The translations under genes were made by a program, and so were the position numbers. The notes beneath the pieces were generated by a model. It had not been told where the DNA came from. It was given only the letters and a program-made list of their open reading frames with translations, and made no database searches. A stretch of 64,000 bases of DNA from positions 52,495 through 116,494 of the forward strand of contig DASPIR010000009.1 in assembly GCA_035628995.1 (NCBI GenBank). Reading direction: 5' to 3'. Shown here in pieces: positions 54,216 through 62,687 of the stretch; positions within the stretch are counted from its first letter, which is position 1, and the number at the start of each line of letters is the position of its first letter. Source of the stretch: Clostridia bacterium. GTDB taxonomy: Bacteria > Bacillota > Clostridia > Lutisporales > Lutisporaceae.

Positions 54216-55083
54216 CAATACCTGCTCTGGTAAATTCCTCGAAAACTATCTTCTCCACCGGTTCTGCCGAGGAGACTTGTACGTAGGTCACTCCCATTCT
54301 GCTGCAGAACTCCTCAATATTATTCATAAATGCGTTCAGTTCTTTATCATACTGCTTTAATAGAGCCGGTGTAACTGAAATGTCCCTGGCCTCACCGCTC
54401 TCACTGTCTAATAGCCTTATCTGTCCCTCCATTGCCGGATTCAGTTCCTCAGGTGCTAAAATATGCACCAGTATAACGTCCTGCTTTTTGTATAGCAGGT
54501 ATTTTACTGCATCCTCAATTCCCCCGGAAGTGAAAAAATCAGAAAAGACAATTGATACTCCACTTCCCTTGAATTCCTTCTTTTTAATAGCGGAATTCAA
54601 ATCAGTGGTACCTGCAAACTGCAGATTTTCCAGAAAGTCCGCACATCGCTGGAACATCCCCCTGCTGTTTAAGGCTGGGGACTGTTTTACAAGTGCTCCT
54701 GAAATTGTGTTCAGACAAACCTTGTCCAGATTGTTCAATGCCAAGTATGCCAAAATACCCGAAAGCTTCAAGGCTGTCAGGGACTTCTTAGGCTCTCCGA
54801 AATACATGGAGCGGCTGCCATCAATAAATATGTTGACCATTGCTTCCCGCTCTTCCATAAAAAGCTTGACGAAAAGCTTGTCAAACCTTCCGTAGGCATT
54901 CCAGTCTATACGTCGAAAATCATCACCCATGGTGTATTCCCTAAAGTCAGAGAACTCCACAGAGCTGCCTTTGCTTCGAGACTTCCTGTTGCCTCCGGAG
55001 CCAGTATTCATCATCATTCTTACGTTTATAACAATGGTATCAAGTTTTTTCAGAAACTCAGCATCAAAAATTCTCTCTCCCAA
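54208..55083 (-). CDS. DUF58-family protein of the MoxR locus
   Basis: The 291-residue protein has the DUF58 block YTMGDDFRRIDWNAYGRFDKLFVKLFMEERE (about 50-80) and a vWA-like fold with FIDGSRSMYFG, here with a D-x-S-x-S MIDAS-like motif. DUF58 proteins are encoded next to MoxR ATPases throughout bacteria. The start is TTG with TAGGTG upstream. It lies 13 bases after moxR and is co-transcribed with it. Confidence 0.9.
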   Translation of the reverse strand: MGERIFDAEFLKKLDTIVINVRMMMNTGSGGNRKSRSKGSSVEFSDFREYTMGDDFRRIDWNAYGRFDKLFVKLFMEEREAMVNIFIDGSRSMYFGEPKKSLTALKLSGILAYLALNNLDKVCLNTISGALVKQSPALNSRGMFQRCADFLENLQFAGTTDLNSAIKKKEFKGSGVSIVFSDFFTSGGIEDAVKYLLYKKQDVILVHILAPEELNPAMEGQIRLLDSESGEARDISVTPALLKQYDKELNAFMNNIEEFCSRMGVTYVQVSSAEPVEKIVFEEFTRAGIVY

Positions 55084-55096
55084 ATCATAGCACCTA

Positions 55097-56083
55097 CTAT
55101 CCCTTATTTATCGCTTCAAGAAGTTCAGAAATAAGCACGTCAGTAGTCACTCCATCAGCCACAGCGTCAAAGTTCAGGAAGAACCTGTGCCTGAGTGAAG
55201 GATATGCCACATACTTGATGTCCTCAAAAGAGACATTGTACCTGCCTTCCATTAGAGCTCTAGCCCTGGAAGCGGTTATAATTGCCTGGGCTGCTCTTGG
55301 GCTTGCCCCGAACCTAATATACTTCTTTGCACTTTCCGGTGCCCCTTCACTTTCAGGGTGTGTGCCCATTACCACCCTTAGAGCATATTCCTGTACAGGC
55401 TTGGCTATAGGTACTTCTCTGATAACCTTCCTCATCTCCAATATGGAAGGCCCGTCAATAATCTTTTGTAGCTCGACTACCTTATTGGTAGTGGTTATAT
55501 CTATAATATCCTTTAACTCGTCAAAGCTGGGGAACAATACACTAAGCTTGAATAAGAACCTGTCCATCTGCGCTTCAGGCAGAGGATATGTACCCTCCAT
55601 CTCGATAGGGTTCTGAGTTGCCAGCACCAGGAAAGGCTGGGGCAGGCTGTAGGTAGTCTTGCCCACAGTCACTGTCTGCTCCTGCATTGCCTCCAAAAGA
55701 GCTGACTGTGTCTTGGGGGTGGCTCTGTTTATTTCATCAGCCAGCACAAGATTAGCAAAAACCGGCCCTTTCTGGAATTCAAATCGGCTATTGCCGCTTT
55801 CATCCTTTACAATTATATTGGTACCCATAACATCTGCAGGCATCAAATCAGGAGTAAACTGAATCCTGGAAAAGGACAAATCCATTACCTTCGCCAAGGT
55901 CTTAACCAATTGGGTCTTCCCTAGTCCGGGAACACCCTCAAGCAGCACATTGCCGCCTGCCAGAACTGAAATCAGCACCTGCCTTATTATATCCTTCTGC
56001 CCAATTATAGCCTTGCCTATTTCCGCTTCAACATTATGAATGGTGTCTACTATCTCACTTATCTGCTTTTCATTTATATCCAT
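55097..56083 (-). CDS. MoxR-type AAA+ ATPase
   Basis: The 328-residue AAA+ protein has Walker A EGVPGLGKTQLV, Walker B LVLADEINRATPKTQSALLEAMQE and sensor motif LATQNPIEMEGTYPLPEAQMDRF, typical of the MoxR family. MoxR ATPases act as chaperones that insert metals or mature complexes, working with vWA proteins. GGAGGG precedes the ATG. It is followed 13 bases later by DUF58 and preceded by a repeat module and the coiled-coil membrane protein gene. Confidence 0.95.
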   Translation of the reverse strand: MDINEKQISEIVDTIHNVEAEIGKAIIGQKDIIRQVLISVLAGGNVLLEGVPGLGKTQLVKTLAKVMDLSFSRIQFTPDLMPADVMGTNIIVKDESGNSRFEFQKGPVFANLVLADEINRATPKTQSALLEAMQEQTVTVGKTTYSLPQPFLVLATQNPIEMEGTYPLPEAQMDRFLFKLSVLFPSFDELKDIIDITTTNKVVELQKIIDGPSILEMRKVIREVPIAKPVQEYALRVVMGTHPESEGAPESAKKYIRFGASPRAAQAIITASRARALMEGRYNVSFEDIKYVAYPSLRHRFFLNFDAVADGVTTDVLISELLEAINKG

Positions 56084-56101
56084 GGGGCCCTCCTTTTTTA
56101 A

Positions 56102-56240
56102 CTTGGGTCACGTGTCCCCGTTGCGAGTTACGAGTTACGAGTTACGAGTTGCGAGTATTTAAGCTTATGCTTCGAAGCCTTTACGGGCGAACACTGTTCG
56201 CCCCTACGCCGCGTAACGCGAAACCCGAAACGCGTAACCA
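56102..56240. repeat. Heptad/REP module, copy 1 (moxR side)
   Basis: Tandem GTTRCGA heptads are followed by a GCTTCGAAGCC segment and a REP-type hairpin (GGGCGAACA-C-TGTTCGCCC, then CTAC). Opposite-strand heptads (GCGTAAC, GCGAAAC, CCGAAAC, GCGTAACC) close it. It is 139 bp and nearly identical to 57872-58010, differing at only a few bases. Confidence 0.85.
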
Positions 56241-56245
56241 GTTAT

Positions 56246-57847
56246 CTATTCCTCTAACGATGTAAAATATTCCTTCACCATATCCTTCATACCCGGCGGT
56301 ATGTCTGAAGTGTTCATGCCTTCCATTGCCTTGTCCTTATACTGCCCTACAACCTGGTTGTACGGTACTGAGCTTCCCCTCACTGTTTGGCTCTTATCTG
56401 TAATAACCTGCTCAGTGGTGCCTCCTGTCCCTTTCTTGCCGTTGAGGTTGGAGGTCTCCCCTTCTCCTCCCAGAGTTTGAGGGGTAAATATCTTCTCATA
56501 TTCTCCATCTTTTTTCTCTGAGCCATCCTTCTTACCAATGCCTGAGCTGCCAGGAGGTATGGGAGTTTGATTCTCATTCCCCATATTGATTCCGCTTCCT
56601 GCCCCACTACCCTGTCCGCCTCCCTGGCCGTTTCCACCGGGGTTGTTGCCTTGATCCTGCTGACCATTACCACCAGGTTGGCTGCCCTGTCCCTGATGTC
56701 CGCTGCCATCCTGACCCTGCTGTCCTTGCTGGCCGCTGTTCTGGCTGGTGTTTGCTTTCTCCAGCTCCTTAGTAAGCTCAGATATTGCGTTTCTAATGCT
56801 TTCATTCTCCATAAGTTCTGATATGCTCTGGTCCAGCTGGCTAAGTTCACTGGAAATGTCTCCAAGCTCACCGGATGCCAGTTTTTTCGCCAGCTCAGAA
56901 AAGGACTTGCTAAGCTCAGGATTGTTCTTGATCTCCTGGGCCAGCTTGGACAGCTCCTCCGCAAGCTTCTGCTTCTCCTCTGGTGTGAGCTTTTTAAGCT
57001 CTTCCGCCATTTTCTTTATATTAGCCTTGAGAGCCTTTTCATCACCTTTTTTTATCATATCCGCAAGAGACTTTGTCATCTCATTTTTTGAAAAAGCATC
57101 AGCTATCTTATTCAAGTCTTCACTAGGGGCATATTTGTCTTTTATATATTCCAGCTTTTTTTCTGTCCTGCCCAGTGCCTTGTTAATTTCTTTCTCATCC
57201 TTGGCTGCTTTAAGCTCCTTCTTAAGCTCAGTCAGCTTCTTCTCCAGCTCTTTTTTCTGTTCCTCCGAGAGCTTGGGACTGTTCTTGACCTTTTCAATCA
57301 GCTTATCAGCCTTCTTTTGCTGCTCAGATATTTTAGCCTTTATCTTGTGAAGCTCTTCTGCCCTTCCTGCCATAGGATTCGGGATAAAGCCTGAAAGAGC
57401 AAGAACCGCAATGAGTATCAAGCATATTACTAGATACCTCTTATTTGGCTTTAGTGATATTTTCTTTTTATACTCCATATTCTTCAGATGCTCCAAAGCA
57501 TCGTTCTTTTCCAGCATTGCAAAGGAGGATTGGTTTCCCACAAGCTCAAGGGCAGTAACTGTCCTCTCTTTGAGACCGAAGGAGTCAACCTTAAGTGCAG
57601 CGTAAGCGTCCTTGGGGGTTCTGAAGGCTGAATAAAAAAATGCAGCCAATACAGTCACTCCCACTATCTTCAATATGTTCAGATACACATTATAAATGGG
57701 AACAAACCTTGCTGCAATTGCCACAACAATTCCGAGGCACAGCGCAGCTGCCACCCCCAAAGTCATGTAATTAATGATTGAAGCGGCATGCAGCCTGTCT
57801 CTGATTTTTCTAATAATCCTAACAAGTTCTTTATCAATAGAACTCAT
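56246..57847 (-). CDS. Coiled-coil membrane protein of the MoxR locus
   Basis: I do not recognise a named family. The 533-residue protein has three hydrophobic segments: two near the N-terminus (~25-45, ~52-72) and one at ~140-160. A long charged coiled coil follows (~168-385, rich in Lys, Glu, Leu heptads), then a Gly/Gln/Asn-rich flexible linker (~385-440) and a hydrophilic tail. The ATG with AGGA upstream was chosen, three codons inside the longest frame. It sits between the ABC permease and moxR, and is flanked on both sides by near-identical repeats. It may tether or scaffold the locus at the membrane. Confidence 0.8.
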   Translation of the reverse strand: MSSIDKELVRIIRKIRDRLHAASIINYMTLGVAAALCLGIVVAIAARFVPIYNVYLNILKIVGVTVLAAFFYSAFRTPKDAYAALKVDSFGLKERTVTALELVGNQSSFAMLEKNDALEHLKNMEYKKKISLKPNKRYLVICLILIAVLALSGFIPNPMAGRAEELHKIKAKISEQQKKADKLIEKVKNSPKLSEEQKKELEKKLTELKKELKAAKDEKEINKALGRTEKKLEYIKDKYAPSEDLNKIADAFSKNEMTKSLADMIKKGDEKALKANIKKMAEELKKLTPEEKQKLAEELSKLAQEIKNNPELSKSFSELAKKLASGELGDISSELSQLDQSISELMENESIRNAISELTKELEKANTSQNSGQQGQQGQDGSGHQGQGSQPGGNGQQDQGNNPGGNGQGGGQGSGAGSGINMGNENQTPIPPGSSGIGKKDGSEKKDGEYEKIFTPQTLGGEGETSNLNGKKGTGGTTEQVITDKSQTVRGSSVPYNQVVGQYKDKAMEGMNTSDIPPGMKDMVKEYFTSLEE

Positions 57848-57871
57848 ATATTTCACATCCTATTTTTTTGG

Positions 57872-58010
57872 CTTGGGTCACGTGTCCCCGTTGCGAGTTA
57901 CGAGTTACGAGTTGCGAGTTGCGAGTATTTAAGCTTGTGCTTCGAAGCCTTTGCGGGCGAACACTGTTCGCCCCTACGCCGCGTAACGCGAAACCCGAAA
58001 CGCGTAACCA
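57872..58010. repeat. Heptad/REP module, copy 2 (ABC permease side)
   Basis: This is a 139-bp direct repeat of 56102-56240 with only a few substitutions (mostly A-G in the heptads). The same CTTGGGTCACGTGTCCCC lead, heptad arrays and GTAG hairpin are present. It lies between the coiled-coil protein gene and the ABC permease gene. Confidence 0.85.
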
Positions 58011-58022
58011 GATATCTATCTA

Positions 58023-58940
58023 TTACACATTATCAGAAACCGCTTTCTTTGCTTTTCTCTTAAATCTTAAAAAACTGAATATACTCCTTCTTACGGGATT
58101 TATTTTTATAGCGGATAGTATAATCAGCACCACTGACAATACTGCATCAAATATTACATTTGCAAGCCATGGGTCAATGGTTTTGACAGCCTTCGGATTG
58201 TTGGCTGAGTTGCCTATATAGAAACCAAGAATAGAATCCAACCCCATTCCAGAATATCCGAGCTGCCCCGCAAGCAAGGAGCTAAAACCTGCCAGAGGGT
58301 TTGAATATAGTATCGGCAAGTAATTCTGGTAGTTCCACTGGTAGAATATCCTTAAATAGAATATTCCTATGAATATAGTACCAAAGGCCAGAAACGCCAC
58401 CGTACCATATGTGAAAACCGTTGCTGCAGTCGTCTTCTTAAGGAAAGTGGAATAAAATATTCCAATGCAGCCTATTGTCACTGCAGTTACAATATAAAAA
58501 CCAAAAAGCTGTATTATCTCCTTAATTGATATGCCTCCAAAAAGAAATACTGTGGAGAAAAGCGGAAGGGTCGCTATTATAAGCAGCAAAGTCTGACTGG
58601 TGGAGGCAAAAAGTTTGCCGGTGATTATTGATATCGGCCTGAGCTTTGTGCAAAGCACCAGATCAAGGGTCTGCTTCTCTCTCTCCCCTGCAATAGCTCC
58701 TGCTGTAAGTGCAGGTACAATGAACATTATCAGTATGAACTGTATTACAGCGAGTCCGGTATATGCACCTATGGAAACCTGTGGATCAATAGTTGAACTA
58801 TAGGGGTTCATAAAGTTGGTATACATTATGAAAAGTGCTACAAGCGAAAGTATCAGAAGATACAAGGCTATTATGCCCGCTGCTCTCCAGCCCCTCATTC
58901 TTACCTTCAATTCCTTTAAAAGCACAGGATTTATGTTCAT
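58023..58940 (-). CDS. ABC-2 type transporter permease
   Basis: The 305-residue protein has six predicted membrane segments (the first at ~18-40) and the ABC-2 layout, including a conserved AGAIAGEREKQTLDLVLCTKLRP segment between the second and third. It overlaps the ATPase gene by four bases (ATGA), so the two are translationally coupled and must form one exporter. The substrate is unknown; ABC-2 permeases of this kind often act in envelope processes. Confidence 0.92.
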   Translation of the reverse strand: MNINPVLLKELKVRMRGWRAAGIIALYLLILSLVALFIMYTNFMNPYSSTIDPQVSIGAYTGLAVIQFILIMFIVPALTAGAIAGEREKQTLDLVLCTKLRPISIITGKLFASTSQTLLLIIATLPLFSTVFLFGGISIKEIIQLFGFYIVTAVTIGCIGIFYSTFLKKTTAATVFTYGTVAFLAFGTIFIGIFYLRIFYQWNYQNYLPILYSNPLAGFSSLLAGQLGYSGMGLDSILGFYIGNSANNPKAVKTIDPWLANVIFDAVLSVVLIILSAIKINPVRRSIFSFLRFKRKAKKAVSDNV

Positions 58941-59866
58941 TGCTCGTCGTCCCCCTTTGTCACCTTCATAAAGACATCCTCCAAATTGCCGTCCAGCTGT
59001 GCGAAGGACACAACGGGTATGCCCCTTGTTACCAGGGCAGAGAGCACTCTGCTCATATCCTCATCTCCTCCTTCAAACCCAGCCTGTATCGTATCCCCTC
59101 TGGAAACAAGCTTGTCGATAAAAGGATACTCCTTCAATATCATCACTGCATCATCAATTTTATCTCTGACCTTCAGCTTAATAACCTTCTTGCTGTATAC
59201 CTGCTGCATTATCTCTTCTACACTGCCGCTTATGACTATCCTGCCTTTGTCAATAATGCCTATGCTGGTACAGAGCTCAGCCAGCTCAGGGAGTATGTGG
59301 GAGCTTATGATAATCGTTTTTCCCATCCCTTTCAGGTTCCTCAATATTTCCTTCATCTCCACCCTTGCCCTTGGATCCATGCCGGAAGCAGGCTCATCAA
59401 GCACAAGAAGCCTTGGATTGTGTACCAGGCTGCGGGCAAGACAGAGCCTCTGCTTCATGCCTCTTGAAAGGCTGTCTACATAAGCTTCTCTCTTGTGACT
59501 CAAATCTACAAGCTCTAAAAGGTCATCAGTTATTTTCTTTTTTTCCTGACCTTTTATATTATATATTGAAGCGTAGAATTCCAAATATTCACTTACCTTA
59601 AGATCATCATATACTCCGAAGAAATCAGGCATATAGCCGATTTTCTCCTTTATACGCTTGTTATTCCTTATGACATCCACTCCATCCAAGGTAATTTCAC
59701 CGGTCGTGGCTCTAAGAAGTCCGCAAATAATTTTCATGGTTGTTGTTTTTCCAGCCCCATTGGGGCCTACAAAACCAAATATCTCACCCTCAGGCACTTC
59801 CAGGTTCAAATCGCTCACTGCCTGGAATTTTCCGTATTTCTTATTCAGATTCTTAATATTGAGCAT
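58937..59866 (-). CDS. ABC transporter ATP-binding protein
   Basis: The 309-residue ATPase has Walker A GPNGAGKTT (~35-43), the signature LSRGMKQR, Walker B LLVLDEPASGMD and a C-terminal ~80-residue extension typical of ABC-2 drug/envelope exporters. It overlaps the permease gene (four bases) and the upstream large membrane protein gene (one base). The three therefore form one transcription and translation unit. Confidence 0.95.
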   Translation of the reverse strand: MLNIKNLNKKYGKFQAVSDLNLEVPEGEIFGFVGPNGAGKTTTMKIICGLLRATTGEITLDGVDVIRNNKRIKEKIGYMPDFFGVYDDLKVSEYLEFYASIYNIKGQEKKKITDDLLELVDLSHKREAYVDSLSRGMKQRLCLARSLVHNPRLLVLDEPASGMDPRARVEMKEILRNLKGMGKTIIISSHILPELAELCTSIGIIDKGRIVISGSVEEIMQQVYSKKVIKLKVRDKIDDAVMILKEYPFIDKLVSRGDTIQAGFEGGDEDMSRVLSALVTRGIPVVSFAQLDGNLEDVFMKVTKGDDEQ

Positions 59867-62277
59867 TATTTCACACTTCCCTTCACAGTAATCAGAGGAA
59901 GTTGAACACTGTCATCATCCATTTCTATTTTAAGCTTCAAGGTACCGCTGCTGTCTATATATTTTCCCAACAGATTGCCATGTATATCAAAGCTCCTGTA
60001 ATCACCTTCGACCCAATCACCCTTCTCAGTATCCCAAATGTACTGCCTTACACGCTGAGGGTTGCCAACCGTGTATTGAGTCCTGATGCTCTCCATTTTT
60101 ATATTGCTGTCCATTTTATAATGTATTTCGAAGGAGCCTCTTCCATAGAACATCCTCCCAAACTCGTCATAGTTTCCTGCATTCAGATTATTGACTACCG
60201 TAGGTTTCAAGAAGCCTAAGGGGTACTCCACATTATTCCCGTCCTTGAAGCTCAGATTTACCTTGGAGGTAATAAAGCTTTTTTCATAACGTTTAGTAGC
60301 CTTGCTGTTTACCAGAACCTCTTTGGATACCGGTGTGCTGCTCCAAGCCATCAGTTTTGCTTCAAAGCCTTGGTATGATTCATTCATAAAGCCGTACTCC
60401 AGTACTTGCCTCTTTTGCATGTCCTTTCTGGACTTTGCTATTTCTTCGGAAGTAGGCTTTACCTTTTGGTTTGGCTTTTGAGGAGCGGAATACGGATCCT
60501 TGTAAATGGCATTTATCAAATCATATCTTTGTCCAAAATAACTGCTGGGCTTTATATTAATTTGTTTTGTCTCTCCGTTTTTTACCGGACCTACATTTGC
60601 ATACTGGTTTGGAGTTATTATATAGCATTCATCCAGGTCGAAACCCGAAGTGTTTTTTATTGTTCCTGTGTAGGCGCCCTTTGCATAGTTCAGATTGCTC
60701 TCGAGCTTGCCTGTGAGTACGTCATCCGCCTCCAGAGTCAGTGTCCTCATGCTCCATACACCATTCTTGTAGAACTCCAATATCGTCTTTGGAGCCACTA
60801 TCACCTTGGAATCTATTCTCTGGGGAGCATTTTCATTAAGCATTGGCCCCCCATAATAGCCGTTATTCAGCATAAGAGGACGAATATCAAAATCTCCTCC
60901 CGCTTCGACCCTGATGTTGTCTTTATTGGGAGTGAATACTCCTGCATAAGTCTTAGGTGATATAATTCCGCTATTGTCAATGTCTACAAGGGAAATGACA
61001 TTTGTAATAGGCTCAGTAAGCCTGGTCCCAACTCCGGATACATATACCACTCCAGAAAAAACTATGGAAAGTGCAGGTACAACAATCCACATAAGCTCTC
61101 TTTTGTCCAGCCGCTTCAGTATGATATAGCTTATGGGAGCAGCCAACAGTATATATGCAATATATAAAAATACAAGATGTGCAGTCTTTGGCAAAGGCAG
61201 CTCAGGTATATTCCTCAGTGCATTATCAATTGCATAGGCATTATCCTGGACCATCATGCCCTTTTGGTACCTATCCCCCAGATAATACTGTGGCAGAACC
61301 GCCACTATTGCCTTATCCGCAAAGGTACTGTTGCCAATCCAAGCAGACAGAGGCTCCAGTCCAAAATCAAAGGAGGCCACAGCCACAACGCCTTTGCCCT
61401 TCTCAATCTTCTGAAGCAGCGTGAAATCTCCTTCTTTAATAATGGGCGTACTGCCCTTCATAGTTATATCCAATGCACTGATGTTCATAGCTTCTAACGT
61501 CTTGCTTCCAGCCATCTGGTGAAGGCTGGAGGTCTGCAGTGCCCTGACTTCCCCAACCTCTCCCGTTATAAAATCATCCTTAAAGATTGCCAAGGACTTA
61601 TTCTGAGAGGGCCCGGTCCCGATAACCAATACTCCTCCTTCAGATACCCATCTTTTTAAAGTTTCATATTGAAGTTTGCTGAGTTTGGAAGTATCGTAAT
61701 TATTTATAACTATGACATTAAAAGTCTTTATCGCATCAATATCTTCCGGAAAATTGCTCTCGTCCAACTTTACATTCTTTGTACTGAACTGATTGGCATT
61801 CTTTACAGTCATTTTATTTATGTACTTCACACTGTCAAAATCATCACTCAATATACCCACAGCATAGGTCTCCATATTAGAGCCGGGATCTACTCTGAAG
61901 GTTTTTGTGCTTACGATTTCCTTATCCTCTGCAAGGTTTACCTTTAGCTTTGTATTGAAAACATTCATAGGTACATTCATTACGAATTTTTTAATTGAAT
62001 CCTTTGGCAGACTCACATTCATTGCATAAATGGTGATGCTGCCGAATTGGCTTGGCATTTCTATCTGCAGCTCACCATTAATATCCCTGAGCTTGTTTTC
62101 TATCTCAAAATAAACCGGTGTAGTGCAGCCGATCTTATAGAATTTGTCGAAGCCTACCTTCATATCAATTTTTACTGCATCATCTGCCGCTGCTTGTATT
62201 TCAAGCTGACCAAACTGACCTATGGCCATTGCAAGTACTACGATAAGCATTACTGTAATTTTGAACCCCTTTTTCAA
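59866..62277 (-). CDS. Large secreted/membrane protein of the ABC-MoxR locus
   Basis: The 803-residue protein has a signal peptide (cleavage near residue 31, after IQA) and a large outer part. Residues ~150-260 carry a GATase1-like pattern (FNVIVINNYD, WVSEGGVLVIGTGP). A membrane block with about two segments lies at ~360-410 (LVFLYIAYILLAAPISYIIL, MWIVVPALSIVFSGVVYVSG), and a second outer region follows. The start is TTG with GGGGG upstream. It resembles in plan the auxiliary proteins of Gld-type ABC systems, but I cannot name it. It is the first gene of the unit and overlaps the ATPase gene. Confidence 0.8.
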   Translation of the reverse strand: MKKGFKITVMLIVVLAMAIGQFGQLEIQAAADDAVKIDMKVGFDKFYKIGCTTPVYFEIENKLRDINGELQIEMPSQFGSITIYAMNVSLPKDSIKKFVMNVPMNVFNTKLKVNLAEDKEIVSTKTFRVDPGSNMETYAVGILSDDFDSVKYINKMTVKNANQFSTKNVKLDESNFPEDIDAIKTFNVIVINNYDTSKLSKLQYETLKRWVSEGGVLVIGTGPSQNKSLAIFKDDFITGEVGEVRALQTSSLHQMAGSKTLEAMNISALDITMKGSTPIIKEGDFTLLQKIEKGKGVVAVASFDFGLEPLSAWIGNSTFADKAIVAVLPQYYLGDRYQKGMMVQDNAYAIDNALRNIPELPLPKTAHLVFLYIAYILLAAPISYIILKRLDKRELMWIVVPALSIVFSGVVYVSGVGTRLTEPITNVISLVDIDNSGIISPKTYAGVFTPNKDNIRVEAGGDFDIRPLMLNNGYYGGPMLNENAPQRIDSKVIVAPKTILEFYKNGVWSMRTLTLEADDVLTGKLESNLNYAKGAYTGTIKNTSGFDLDECYIITPNQYANVGPVKNGETKQINIKPSSYFGQRYDLINAIYKDPYSAPQKPNQKVKPTSEEIAKSRKDMQKRQVLEYGFMNESYQGFEAKLMAWSSTPVSKEVLVNSKATKRYEKSFITSKVNLSFKDGNNVEYPLGFLKPTVVNNLNAGNYDEFGRMFYGRGSFEIHYKMDSNIKMESIRTQYTVGNPQRVRQYIWDTEKGDWVEGDYRSFDIHGNLLGKYIDSSGTLKLKIEMDDDSVQLPLITVKGSVK

Positions 62278-62687
62278 TGCTAAACCCCCATATCAAGTCG
62301 ATTTTTATTTGTTATTATCAGCCGTACAGTATTTTACCCTCTACTTATGTTAGACGAGATTTCTACTAATAAAGTTTCAACAGTATGGTAATCCTTACAG
62401 ACCACACTTGAACAGTAAATTTCTGTCACATAATATATTCTAACCTACCCATACTAAATATCCAATAGATGTAATGTAACAATTGATTTACAGTTGTGGT
62501 AGAATTAGCATATATGAGATACAGACTGTCCTAGTTGTCGAAATACCATATAGAATTGAAGAAATTTCAGGTTATTTCCCGGGAAATAACCTATTGCTGT
62601 CGGTTCATGACGAATAAGGCGATTTAACCCCAAGGTATTTGGGGAATAATATCTCTAAATTGAAAAACAACGTCTAGGAGGTTCACA
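62278..62687 (+). promoter_or_regulatory. Upstream region of the rRNA methyltransferase gene with two hairpins
   Basis: A 24-bp perfect palindrome AGGTTATTTCCC/GGGAAATAACCT at 62569-62592 is followed by a CCCCAA-GGTAT-TTGGGG hairpin at 62628-62644. The latter lies 40 bases before the ATG. No known riboswitch core is recognisable. The rest is AT-rich without coding potential; TTTACA-N18-TATATG near 62492 is a possible but weak promoter. Confidence 0.5.

Noticed and set aside
62278..62687. Riboswitch before the rRNA methyltransferase gene
   Set aside because: The two hairpins lack the conserved core of any known class (SAM, ZTP, c-di-GMP, fluoride, preQ1).
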